DNA from: Puffinus mauretanicus
Lineage: Eukaryota > Chordata > Aves > Procellariiformes > Procellariidae
Assembly: GCA_023333565.1 (NCBI GenBank)
Contig: JAJKFH010003627.1
Span: 6,739,501 to 6,803,500 of the forward strand
Direction: 5' to 3'
Length of the DNA: 64,000 bases
Shown: positions 48,270 through 60,000 of the stretch, piece after piece
Layout: each line of letters begins with the position of its first letter
Position numbering within the stretch: the stretch's first letter is position 1
The notes under the pieces: generated by a model
Database searches by the model: none
The model's input: only the letters and a program-made list of their open reading frames with translations
What the model was told of the DNA's origin: nothing
Program-made: the position numbers and the translations under genes

Positions 48270-50898
48270 TGACCTTCCGCATCGCTCCCGAAGCACCAAG
48301 AGGGGAGGCGAGACCCGAGCGTGTGGATGCTGGAACTTGTGCCCATGGGATTTGTGACTCTGTCTTTCCCCAGGGGCTCGGGCTCCCTGTCCTCCCCAGC
48401 CCGGGACGGAGCGGCCGGCGCGTTGGCCGAGGACAAGACCAAACCAGATGGACGTTCGGCATTGAGGTACGTGATCGTACAAAGAAGAAAAGCATTGAAG
48501 TCATCTTCATTGTACATACTGCTCATGATGTGACTCTGCGGAGGGGCAGGAGATGCGACCAACACCTCTCCAGCATTTAGAGGGTTCTCAGGCCGTTTGA
48601 CGACTGTCACTTTTTAAACAGTCGCCCGGCTGAGACATGAAACTCCTCTTTCGCTGCCGGTGACGCTTTCCAGCTCCACGCGGTGCTGGAGACTGCTGAA
48701 ACCTGCCAGCGCTGCCGCATTTCTCCAGCCTGTGGCGTATACAACTGGTCTGAGCAGGAGCTGGGGCCACGTGTTCCTGTTGTCCGAGAGCTTTTGACTG
48801 TATCTTTTTAAAGAGGTGAAAAAATACCCTCAGCAAAAGAACTATTAAAAGGATTAAGACTTTTTCTTTTTTTCTCCTTTTTTTTTTTTTTCCTCTCCTT
48901 TCTGCCTTTCCCTTCTACCTAACTTTGGATTGTTTGGGGTTGTTGTATTTATGACGTGGGATTACTTCTGTTTAACGCTGTCATGCAGTATCCACTGAAT
49001 GAAAAGGTACATAGGTGTTTTCTGCCGCCCTCCCAGTCCCTGATTTTTCTGCTGGTAACGCTCAGCAGGTGAGCTCCAAGCCTGTTGTGTTCTCCTCGAG
49101 TTTTCCCAGCGGTTTCTGTAGGGCCAGAGCTTCTCTCAAGGAAGATGAATTTCAGAATTGGTAAGCGAAAAAAAAAATTTGCTAGTGAAGCATCCCGTTG
49201 GACTGGGGGATTTTTAAATTCAAAAAGGCAAAAGGAGTTGATGATGCATCAACAGTGCGCGTGTACATAGGGTTATAAAAGGGTTTTAGTGGTATGCTTT
49301 GAATTTTTTGGTTTTATTGTGTGAAAATGGTGGTGGTTCAGCTGTGCCAATGCCCACAGGCTGGACTACAGTGCTGGATTTATTCCGGCGTTAGGAGGGT
49401 CCTCACCTGCCCAAGGCTGGCAGGAGGCCACAGCCTCTCCAGATCTTGGGGGGAAGCACTAAAAGCAGTGGTGGGATTAGCCTCCATTCCCAAGTGCTCG
49501 GATTGCTGCAAAATCGATGTCTGCGACTGAGCTGATCCTCTGATCGCTGCTGTCCCCCCCCGGGAGGGCGTTTGGGAAGCAGAAGGACTGGGGAGCAGGA
49601 GGCTGCTGCTGCGGCGGCTGGGAGCTGAGGACCGCATCGCGCCATCGCCGCTGCATCAGGCCCATCTCTCACCCACCGCCTGGTGCCTGACGCGGTGATT
49701 GCCCCAAGCCCATCCTCTCCCTCTGCAGAAACGTCAAGGCACAGAAATCTCTGCCATGCTCCAGTAAAAAAAAAAACCACCCAGAAACATCCTTTGGAAG
49801 GGAAAAAGTCCTTTGAGCAGGGACGTCTTCCACCGCACTCATTCCTTTTCAAGGGTGCTGAGGTACAAGGAAACGCAGAGGATTTGGGCGGGTGTCTGCA
49901 AGCCCGTCCAGGCTTAATTCAGGGCCCCGTCGTTTCCATCCCCACTTGGTTTTAACGCCTCTTTGTAAATAATAGGTGGGAGGCTGGCGCGTGGGTTGGC
50001 ACGTTAGCTGCCCGGGAAGAGGTCCCAGCCCAAGCAGGGGTTTCCATCACAGACCCCAAACCCTCCGAAACCACCAACCTCCCCCATCTGAAATTAGGGA
50101 AAAGGAGGAAAACTCCTTCCTGGGTCCGGATCGCCCCTGCATGGGGGTTTTTACTGAAGGCGGTTACCCGCAGGGCTGGGCCAGGGGAGAGGCGCCGGCG
50201 GGTGATGGAGCGATGCTGAGGCAGAGGTTTGGGCTGCTCCCGGCGCCAGGGGTAGGAGAGGCGGGCGGCGGGGGCTGGCAGGTGGGGGCCCTCTGGGAGG
50301 GGAGGGGGATGCTGCCACACAGGTAAAGCCGTTCTTGGTTTTCAGCGTTGGAAATAATGCCGGAGCGGGGTGGGTGGGGGTTTCAGACCCTTTTTATTAA
50401 ACTATTGCAAGAAAAAACTCACCGACACTCAGAAATTCCTCATTCGCCACAAGTTTATTATTTTTATCTTTTCGGTAGCTGAACAGTTGGGAAAATGGTA
50501 CAACCTTGGCGGCACCCCCCCAACAGCCCCACGCACACGCACGCCTGCTCGCAGCCCTTAGCAGAGCGCGCCGTAGGTCTCCCGGGGTATGTACAGTTGT
50601 ACTTTAATTGTGATTTGAATGGTACATTTCCTCTGCCCACCTCTCCTCCCGCCTGCTTCATCTCTCACCGTGTGGACCATCGCCCCCCGTTTCTGTTGGA
50701 AACGGCACTCTGGGGCAATGTCGTACCGTGTGAGTGAATTGCTGCCTTATGATTTTTGGGTTTTTCAGCTCCGTCCCTTTCTCTGCCACCCTCCCCTTGG
50801 ATTTCTGCATTTTTTCTGCAGAAACGAAGTAACCAGACCTGGTACCCTGAGTCTCAACCCACTGTGGATGTGCTATTTAGAAAACACATTTGTTGTAA

Positions 50899-50938
50899 TG
50901 TGTGTGTATATATAAATATATATATATAATGAATATAT
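50899..50938 (+). repeat. (TG)n(TA)n microsatellite
   Basis: A short TG run passing into TATA-type repeats with small interruptions, about 15-50 bases before the TAL1 poly(A) signal. Confidence 0.8.
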
Positions 50939-50952
50939 CAAGAATATTTCTA

Positions 50953-50958
50953 AATAAA
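50953..50958 (+). terminator. TAL1: TAL1 polyadenylation signal (AATAAA)
   Basis: A consensus AATAAA after an AT-rich stretch, followed by mixed sequence in which cleavage near 50975 is expected. It is the first strong signal in a long UTR-like region. Upstream ATTAAA at about 48844 could give a short form. Confidence 0.75.
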
Positions 50959-51567
50959 GTTTTACAAAGCAGCCTGCACTTGCTGTCTGCCTCTCTCCCA
51001 CCTCGTCGCTCGGATCCATCACTACTTTGGTATTTCATTTCTGGGCATTGCGGGGCAAGGATGCCAGGATGGTCCATGCCCAGCCATCAAAAGTTATAAG
51101 CGGCAGCAAAAACCTTGAAAAAGAATCTGCTCATTTTTTTCTTGCTTGGCTCACGTCGTCCAGCCTGGGCTGGGCTTTTGCAGGGAGAGCAAGCGGGAGG
51201 AAGAGCGCGTGGGGCCGGCAGGAAGGAAGACGGGCGGTGAAGCAATCCCCCCGCCGCAGGCGAGCGTTACCAGCCGCCGCCACGTTACCCCCAGCACGTT
51301 ATTTGCAGGTCCCCCAAAGGCTCCGATGGTCTTTTCCCCTCTTTCGGGGATGGGGACGGTGTGGGGAGGGGGCTACTGGGGGGCAATGCTGTTTCCCTTC
51401 ACACCCTGACAGTGTTTGGCCACGATTTAATAGGCAATGACAGTAATTCCTCTTTTTTTTTTAAAAAAAAAAAAAAAAGAAGTTGTTATCACAGCCATGT
51501 GCACAAATACTTTAAAAAATGACTGAGCTGGTAACATTAGTTTGGGCGTGTTTACAGGATAAGTGGT

Positions 51568-51612
51568 CGTGTGTGTGTGTGTATATTTTTTTATATATAT
51601 ATCTCTATAACT
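51568..51612 (+). repeat. (GT)n-(AT)n microsatellite
   Basis: About eight GT units, then a T run and TATATA repeats. A simple sequence repeat. Confidence 0.85.
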
Positions 51613-54600
51613 ACAGCACCATGATGCTGACGGTGGCCAACACCATACTCATAGCATGGAGCAGGTGAACAGGAACGGCACCGCAGGTATTTTCCTTCTT
51701 TAATTTCTATGATTTTCAGAGTCATTACCTACTTAAACAGGGTCTTTTAGAGCATCCCTTGCTTTTTTAAAGCATCCCTCTGAAAGCTCAGCTGCTAAAA
51801 AGCCCTTCAGCCAATGCTTGCTTTTAAAGTTTCTGGGTGACATTTCCCCCTGGGTGAACGAGGGGGGCCCCAGCTTGGGGGGGTGCAGGGAGCCCTGTCC
51901 ATGCACAGCCCCACGCTAGGGACATGGGGACCCCCCCAGCCAGGCTGAGCAAAGCCCCCGCAGCCGGGGCCGGGCTGGTTTCCATCCCGGGCGCTGGGAC
52001 AAGGCGTGGGGCGGGCGTGGGGCAGCGTGTGTCTGCTGGGTGTTTATCTGGGGTCGGACGATCATGGCTGCACAGCTGGTTTAACCCTGTCCCCTGTCCT
52101 GCTGCCAGCCTGGCGAGAGCTGATAGCTCACCCACCGTTTATCTCTCCCTCCCACCTCCTGGCCCTCTCCCTCCCTCCTTCCATCGCCAGGTCAATTCTC
52201 CTTCCACCTCCCCCTTCTGCTTTTTTTCTTTCTTAAATTAAAACGTCCTTCATGGCCACATGGCCTTTGCCACCAGCAAAGGGAAAAACATCCTCAAGGT
52301 GAAGGTTTCAAACCCCTCCCTGCACATATATATTTAATATATAGCTCTATAGTCTAAAAAGAGGGCTGGGAGGGTACCGATGCCACCTGCTCCACGGTGG
52401 GATGGCCAACGGGCTTCACCCCAATGATGGGGAGACCCTGGGAGCTGCCGCGCTGGGACAGGCTCTGGGGACGTGTCCCCAGCTGGGTGGCTGGTGTCCC
52501 CATGCTGCGGAGCATCCTCCGCCCAGTGCCCTCCGGGCCTTGCCGCTGCTCTGCCACCAGGATGCGAATGGCACAGAAGGCAGCAGGCATCTTCTGCCCC
52601 CCCTTTTTTTTTTTCTTTTTTAAAGCCCTTCCCACTCTTGTCTTCGATGGAAAATTTCATTAGTTTCCCATCAAATGGTAATTTTTTTTTTACAACAGTG
52701 CTGCTTTGCAGATGGTGATGAGCACTGCTCTGTGCATTCAGATACATGGGGAAAAAAAAAACCCAACAACCCATTTTCTTCTCCGTTTATAGAAAACAGG
52801 ATAAAGTGAGGAAAAGCACCTTAGGGGCCTGGTTTCGCGGCACAGATGTGCTCGGCACAGGGTGAGGGCGATAGCCTGTGTGTCCCAGGTGGCAATGCCC
52901 TCGGCTGGGAGGGGGCTGGGATTCATTTCTCACCCCTTTTGGCAGCATTGGTGGCATCACAAGGTGATGGGGGTTCTGGTCTGTCTCCTACTGCGGGAAA
53001 TTTTCTGGCAAATAGCAGTTTCTTCACAAATTTGAAGCAGGTGCATTTAGAGGGATTTTGTTTGCCCACATTTCTAACATGTCACAGGAACCTGGTGACA
53101 TTTGGGCTCCTGGTGGCAGAAAATCCCCCTTAATATTGCATGGATGACACTGGAGAGCAAGAACAGAGGGGAAGTGGCATTGAGATAAAATTGAATTAAA
53201 AAAAAAAGAGAAGGTAGGAGGGATGTGTATGTCCAAGACAATGAAACAAGAAACACAAAAAACCAAAGTCACCCAAAATTTGGGCAGCTTTTCTTTTCTT
53301 TTGAAGCCTCATTATCTGGTTTTAATTACTCTCTTTCTGGCAAAGCTATGTTGAAGGCAGCCTGCACTGGCACCCTGGCCTGGGAACACCACCGAAGCCA
53401 AGAGCAAGGACCTGCTTCATTAAGGGCATTCCCACATTATTGAATTAAATATGCTTACAGAAACGACAGGACCCAAACATTCCCACCCCGGCAGGCGATG
53501 AGAAAGCTTCGCCTCTTCACTGTTACAGGCCAGCGACAACAGGAGGGAGTAATTTATGGCTCTCTGGGACTGCTCGATATGCTCCTTGTCCTGGGGCTCG
53601 TCCCCAACGTTCCCACCGCCGCACAAAGGCTGCAGCCAGCCAGCAGTGCCCAGGGGACACCGCGCTGTCACATGCGGCGAGGAGATGAGCAGCGAGCGGG
53701 ATCCCCTTTCTCCTCCCAGCCCTTTTCTTCCTCTCTGGTCCTCCTGCCTCTCCTTTTGCTTCGTTTCTTGCTCCCTGATTTTTTTTTTCAGTTTCCACGC
53801 AAAAATTAGTGATAGGGTGCTGGGGGAGCTGGGGGGGTGCCACGGCTTGGGGGGGCTGGGTGTGGATGGGTGAAGATGGGGGTGCTCTGAGATCCCAGGG
53901 GCTCAGGAGGGGGGACCCGCACCACTGATGGGGATGCAGGAAACCTGCCATGGGGGGTCCGGCAGGCACTTCCAAACTTGTCCCCCCTGGTAGACATTCC
54001 TTTTCCCCTGCTCTCAGAGCTATTCTCAGCCGCCCTGGTGACCTTTCCGGGGAACAATTTACTATTGTGTTTTGGTGAAGCCCGGCCTCTATTTTTACAC
54101 TCTGTTTTGCTGATGCGGGCGCAGGGAGCGAGACGGGAATCCAGCAGGAAATGGGAGGGAGCGTCTGGAGCGCGGCTAAAACTGCCCCGGCACTTTGATG
54201 TGCCGGGGCTGAGCCCGGCCAGCAGCATGCGGTGGGGCCAAGGGCTTCACTCCCTGCCCATCCCTCCAGTAAATCCCCACGGCATCAGCTTAACCTGGCT
54301 GCGCCAAGGTGGGAATGGGTCCTGCAGCAAAGGGCTTGTGGCGAAGAGGCCAGCAAAGCCGCAGTGGTACCCTGCTCCTCGGTGCGTGCACGGTGCAAAA
54401 TGAAAGGCAGCTTTCTGCTGGCATCACATTGCTTAAGGGATGCTGGAAACAAGGGGAGGAGGTGACTTGCTGACCCAGCTGGGAGAGGCTTGGGGACTTG
54501 CCCAAGGGCGTTTGGGAAAGCCGTGGCAGAGCTTCCTGGGTTGCATCATGTGCAATGCGCAGGTTGACAGCAGGCGGAGGTGGTGGGTCTTTGTGTGAGG

Positions 54601-55439
54601 TGCTGTTGAGCTGTGGTCCTCCCTGATGTGGGACCCTGAGCTGGGCTTGGGGGGGTGAGTGGTTCCAAAATACCCTGGGCTGCCAAGCATCACAGCCTGG
54701 AGTGGCTGGGAGAGCATGGCTGCCTGTGTGCCCTGTTCACCCTGCATCCATGGCGGGGAACACCAGACTGTCTGACCCCGGAGGTTTAGCTGGGGAGATG
54801 GCCAAGCCCCGGGGAAGGGAGCGGGGCCAGCCCTGCCCCGCAGCTGTCCTGAGTCCACCACCATCACCACCCGCAGGGTAGGACCCTGCTGCCCTGGGGC
54901 TTGGCCAGAGCCCACCAAAACCAGAGGCAAGGTCCTCCTGCATGTCCAAAGAGTCCAGCCGTGGCCTTACCCGCCATCCATCCAAGGCTGCCTGGGAGGG
55001 CACGTGAGCACGGGGATGCTTTACAGCAGCTGTCCCATCTCCAGAGCACTTCACTTGCACTCCAGCAGCGATACATCCCTTCACGCGCTGCTGGAGCCGA
55101 AATAAAACACGTCAACACCCTCCCAGTCGTGTGTCTTGCAACCATCCAGCAACGCAGCATCGCTCCGCTGAGCACCCGGTCTGCCCCGTCCCTGGGAATG
55201 GTGTTGAAATGGGAGCTGGAGCTGGAGGGGGTGGCCTGGGGGGCGGCCCGAGCCGGTTAGCAGCGTGCTGCTGTGGATGCTGTGGGTGGGAAGCTGCTGC
55301 CTGGGGTCGGGAGGGCTCTGTTTGGGCTTGGCGGGCGTGCAGTTGGTGAGCTGATGCCCTGCAGATGCTGGGCCAGGGAGCAGGCAAGGAACAAGCCTGG
55401 CTGTGGCGCCAATGTGGGGCATCACGGGAGGTGTGTTAG

Positions 55440-55790
55440 CAGTCATGCATCGGCACAGACACTGGTGTGCACCAGGAGTCACATACTCACACCCCACAAA
55501 TACGTGTCATGCACACAACAAGTAGGCGTGCACGCTGACTTGCTCACGAATGCACAGCCCATGTGCTCTTACATGTGCGATGGTGCACAATCACATTCAC
55601 AAACGCACGCACTCATTTTTGCATGTCCCACACCCGTGGGCACGTCTGTGGATGCACCTCTGAGGAGATAGTCCTAAATACACATATTTGGATGGACGTG
55701 AACATGCAATCCCGTGCGTGTGTTCAAGCCACCCAAGCCCATGACATGCTCACACACGTGTGTCCCCCTTGCACGCTGCCCCGCTGGTTG
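55440..55790. repeat. Degenerate CA/TG-rich low-complexity region
   Basis: About 350 bases dominated by CACA, TGCA, ACGTG and similar alternating purine-pyrimidine steps without an exact repeat unit. It looks like an old, mutated (CA)n-type array. Confidence 0.55.
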
Positions 55791-56572
55791 TCCCCAGCAC
55801 ATTAAACACCAGGGTGGTTTTGCTTTTGATTGCATCAGCAGAAATCACCCCCAAGCTGCTCCCTGCCTTGTCCTAGCAAACTCCAGGCTACTTTTTCCCT
55901 TCTTCCAGGTTAGGCGGCACCAAATCGTCCCAAGAAGGTACCGGCTGCTTTTCCCAGGGTGTTTTCTAGGGTGGCAGGAACAGCTGAGCTTGCCCAGTGT
56001 GCCACGGGCCGTTGCCCCTATCTCAGCAGGCGCTGGGCGGGAGGGCTGTCTGCCCGTTCCCCGGGGGGCCACCCTCCAGCTGGCTCCATCCCGGCTCCGA
56101 GCTGCCCCTCTCTATCTTGCAGCGTGCAGGCATGGGGGGTTGGGAATAAAGTCCTACAGCCACACACACCAACAGCCCCCTGTGCAGGCAGCACGAAGGG
56201 CGTGTGAGCAGGAGCATGTTTTGTCCCCTCCAACGGTGACACTGCCCCAAGGATGGTGGCATTGCCCCAATGATGGCGATGCCATCGCCACCACCCCGCG
56301 TGCTTGGGTCTGCTCTCCAGCGGGAGCTCACAGTTGATGTCCTCGCAGTGTCGTGGCCTGATGGGGGTCCTGGCCAGCCTGTCCCACACGGGTGACACGG
56401 GGGTCCCGTCCTCGCCCTGTCACCCAGCCCATGAGGGCGCTGGCGCTCCCCAGGCAGCCGCCTCCGGGCGAGCGCCTCCTTTGAACAGGTCTCGGGGAAC
56501 CCCTTGTCGCAGATAAACGGCAGATCAAAGCCGACCGCAGCACCAGCGCTTCCTGCCAGCGCGGAGCCGCCA

Positions 56573-56615
56573 GAGCCGGAGCCGGAGCCCGAGCCGGAGC
56601 CCGAGCCCGAGCCCC
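56573..56615. repeat. (GAGCCG)n / (GAGCCC)n hexanucleotide repeat
   Basis: Seven imperfect hexamers inside the CpG island. On the plus strand they would read as Pro-Glu repeats, and on the minus strand as Ser-Gly repeats, which accounts for the open frames there. Confidence 0.85.
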
Positions 56616-56709
56616 CGGGGCCGCTGCCGCTGCCGCCCGCCACCGCCGCCACCGCGGGCCCGGCCGCCGCCCCCGCCCGCTGGCCCGCAGCCCGCCGCGC
56701 CGCCCGCGG

Positions 56710-56724
56710 CCGCCAGGGGGCGAC
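56710..56724 (+). promoter_or_regulatory. CTCF-type site
   Basis: CCGCCAGGGGGCGAC closely matches the CTCF core with its CCAGGGGGCG centre, in forward orientation on the plus strand. It lies inside the CpG island. Occupancy is inferred. Confidence 0.6.
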
Positions 56725-56892
56725 GTCCCGCGGCCCCGCCCCGCTCCGCGCCCGTGGGGCCCCGCGGGAGCCAGCGCCGGGCGGGGGGGGTTGAGGACGC
56801 GGGGTGTGTTGGGAGGGTTTAATGTTTTCTTGGGGTTTTCCAAATAATGCATATCAAAAGCTGTCCTTTCCCCGCTTCCTTTTCTTTTCCCT

Positions 56893-57076
56893 ATTCCCTT
56901 TTCCCTTTTCCCTTTTCCCTTTTCCCTTCCCTTCCCCTTCCCCTTTTCCCTTCCCTTTCCCTTTCCCCTTCCCCTTCCCTTTCTCTTTCCCTTTCCATTT
57001 CCCTTTCCCTTTCCCTTCCCCTTCCCTTCCCTTCCCTTCCCTTCCCTTCCCTTCCCTTCCCTTCCCTTCCCTTCCC
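56893..57076 (+). repeat. 184-bp polypyrimidine tract, (CCCTT)n / (CCCTTTT)n
   Basis: Only C and T for 184 bases except one A at 56997. The left part has mixed units of 5-7 bases; the right part (about 57012-57076) is a clean CCCTT pentamer. Mirror-symmetric pyrimidine tracts of this size can form triplex (H-DNA). Long Gly/Lys/Glu-type and Phe/Pro-type frames here are artefacts of the repeat. Confidence 0.95.
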
Positions 57077-60000
57077 ACCCCAGCCCCATTCTCCCCTTTC
57101 CCCCTCGTCCCCTTCTCCCCGTGTCCTTTCCCCTCCTTTTCCCCCCTCTTCCAGCCACACTGATCAGCTTTCCAGATCTTCATGAGGTTACCATAGACTG
57201 ACAATCGTTATGTTAAAACCACTATATTTGAACAGTGCAGCTATTTTCCCTCAGAGTTTGGTATTTTAGGGTAGGAAGGCATAAAGTTTGGGACAGCTGG
57301 TGTTTCCCCCAGCTCAGCTGGGCCCTGGAGGTCTTGGTGCTGCCCTGTGGATCCCTGCTCCTGGGGATGTGGGGGTGATGGGCTCAGTGCCTGTGGTCGC
57401 CGGCTCCCTGTTGGCTCTGCCAGGGAGCTCAGGCTGCTGAGTCCCCCGGGATTTCGGCAGGGGCAAGGCGACCCTGTGAAGGCTCACGCTTCCTGGTGGG
57501 AGTGCCGGTGGCTGGGCCAATGCCCTGCCATTTACTGAGTTTTAATTAATAGCCTGCCCAGTCCTGGAAACTGCCTCTTCTCCTCAATCCCAGGCAAAAG
57601 CATCTCTCCGGGGTCTTCACCTTTTGTCCTCAATACCTATTCAGGGCTGGGTTCGAGGGCAGCCTGTTCTCAGCCACCGCGGCACAATGGCACAGCTCGG
57701 CGTTGTTCAGTCCTTTCCTATCCATCCCGGCCCTCCCGTGGGAGCCCTGGCTCCCTGTCCCCATCTCACAGCACTCAGCTCAGCTGCAGGAGCATCCCGC
57801 CGGGGCCGGCAGCCTCCAAAGCTTCAGAAATGGGTTAAGGTTCCCGAAAAGCTCCCCAATTTCAGTGTACCCTGAGAAATGCCTCTCCCACCCCTTGGAT
57901 TCACATGAAATCCCTCTGGCCTTTCCATTTCCCTCCCACCCCCTTCCCCAGCAATAGAAGCTGCTGAACAGCAGCTCAGAGCAGAAGATGACGTGATTTT
58001 TCCCATCTCCTCCACTACCTGCATCTGTTTGCTTGGGTGGCAGCCAGAAAAGTGACTTCATACATTTGATTCCCCCCCCCCCCTTTATTTTTTGTTTTAT
58101 TTTTCAACCAGCCAAACGCTCTCGCCTGTTGCAGAATCGAGGGCGAAGCATCCAGGCCAAATCCTGCCCCTGTGTTATGGTAATCGCGGCTGCCACCCAG
58201 CAGATGCAGACTGCTGAAATAATAAGGCTGTTTAACAGGCACGGAGGAGGAGAGGGGAGCTTTTGTTTGGCACTTGCCCGGGTTGGAGTACACTTGTAAA
58301 GCAACAACTGGAGCTCGTTGAAAAGAAGTGGAGGTTATTAGATGCGTTTCGCTCACTGACGATGGCCCTGTTATTTTTTTTCCCTTCGGATGCCAGGCAA
58401 AAGCTCCGGTGCTGAAAAGGAAGAGGAGAGAGATGCCACCTGAAAACGTACTGCTTTTGCTGCTGAGTGTGGAAATAAATAGGGCTGGTGCCCACTGGCA
58501 GAGCTCTGGCAGGTTGGACCCCACTGTTCAAGGATGCTTAGGTTGATCTCCTGCATGAGGGGTGCTCCTCAGCTCTGCCCAGGACCCTTCCCCGGGAAGG
58601 CTGTGGGGTCTAGAGGAAGGAAAGTACCTTCCTCAGATGCTGAGCAAGGGGGTCCTACTGAAATCCGGCTCTTCTCTACCGATCCCAGGGAATGCAGGGG
58701 TGTCCTCCTCATGGGACATAGCCTTCCCTGATGCTCCTCTGCTTTCCAGGAGGCTGATGAACACTCGAGGCCAGGTCCTGCCTGTTGCGAGTCATCAAAG
58801 CCAAGCAGGACTCAAGGGTGCACTTAATTGCACTCGGAGCTGTCGAAACACAGAGCTCGTCACCAGCAAAGGTGGCCCAGAATTTGTCAGGGCCTGGAGG
58901 GCAATGGGTTGCTGATGGGGATGAAAGGAATTCAAGTGACTGCAGGAGCTGGGGTGACATAAAACCTCATCCCTAGGGGTTATAATCCCATTTCAAAGTG
59001 TTGCAGTTTTGGGTGGGAGTATGACAAAAGATAGGTCTGGGTGCCATGGGGTTTTTATCTTCCCCCAAGTAAGTGGGGCCAAGAAAATGATTAGATGGGT
59101 TGGGAGTCTGTCCACCCATCCCTCTACCTACCTATCTACCCCTCTGTCTCGATGCATCTCTCACCAGCCCTATCTTTGCTCTGAAAAAAACCCAGCGATC
59201 CCCTTCAGAAGCCAGGAATAAAATCAATATATTTCCCCTCCAATTCAGGTAGCTCCCCATAAATCTTCCCAGCTTCAGTTTGGTCTCCTAGGACTCTTGG
59301 ATCAGTTGGGAACCTATTTAATCAGCTGAGATGATCAGTGCTGTTTGTTGCCGAAAGGCCCTTTGAACTCTTTGTCTCTTCATTGAATGATGCTCGCGTC
59401 CCCCGAGGATTTAGCCAGACTGGCCCATTCTGCGTGACAAGTCTCAGGTTAATAACGCCGGGCGCTGGCAGCGCCCACCAAAGTCCGGCTGCGAGCCCAG
59501 GGTGCTGGGGAGAGTCACAGCCCCTCTGCCAAGCGCTTATCGCTGCATCTTCCCGCGGCCCCTCGCTTGGCTCGCTGCAAAGCTCCATAAAACCACACCA
59601 AATTGCAAGCCCAGCAGGAAGAGCATCCAGCCTGATGCCAGGGGAAGAGAATTATAGCTCCTTTTGGGGAGGCTCGGCAAGGGCTGTGAAATCACAGCCC
59701 CCATCCTGGGGGTGCAGGCTTGGTTTTTAGCATATTTTAGTGCATTTTAGGTTTTAGCTGGTTGGGAATCAGCTCCACGCCGGTACCTTTACTAAGGGAT
59801 GGTGGTTTCTGGAAGAGGTTTCCCATGCTGGTCCAGCCCTCGGGAGCAGGGGGCTCAGCATCACTCAGGATCTGGCCTCCAGGAAACAAATCTAGAGCTG
59901 CCCCAAAACAGCAGGACTCCTTCCACTGGCTTGGACCAGTTTTCAACCAGGCAAACACTGGTGTCACCTTCAATAGCCAGGCTTCTCTTCTAGGTGGCTG

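Larger units (their letters stand above)
48270..50975 (+). other. TAL1: TAL1 3' untranslated region
   Basis: About 2.7 kb from the stop codon to the poly(A) signal, similar in scale to the long mammalian TAL1 3' UTR. It contains four TGTANATA octamers (48511, 49262, 49964, 50905) matching Pumilio response elements, T-rich tracts near 48865-48900, and a TG/TA repeat just before the poly(A) signal. Open frames inside have no conserved content. Confidence 0.75.
50976..56429. other. TAL1 downstream region, no gene recognised
   Basis: 5.4 kb of mostly GC-moderate unique DNA. Open frames on both strands lack splice logic or family resemblance. Visible structure includes a T10-A16 self-complementary tract (51453-51478), a GT/AT microsatellite, TTATCT in CATTATCTGG at about 53310, an AT-balanced block near 54040-54130, and a CA/TG-rich low-complexity stretch at 55440-55790. 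Confidence 0.6.
56430..56800. promoter_or_regulatory. CpG island downstream of TAL1, no gene recognised
   Basis: About 370 bases with very high G+C and CpG density in a region of moderate composition, about 5.5 kb past the TAL1 poly(A) site. It contains a GAGCCG hexamer repeat and a strong CTCF-type motif. No convincing coding exon starts here; the Ser/Gly-rich minus-strand frame begins at GTG and is low-complexity. It may be a boundary element or the promoter of an unseen transcript. Confidence 0.65.

Noticed and set aside
56023..56652. 209-codon minus-strand frame with Ser-Gly repeats starting in the downstream CpG island
   Set aside because: It begins at a GTG codon, not ATG. Its most striking part is the translated GAGCCG hexamer repeat. 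No splice donor or homologue is recognised.
56854..57204. Gly/Lys/Glu-rich (minus) and Phe/Pro/Ser-rich (plus) open frames
   Set aside because: They are direct translations of the CCCTT pyrimidine repeat.
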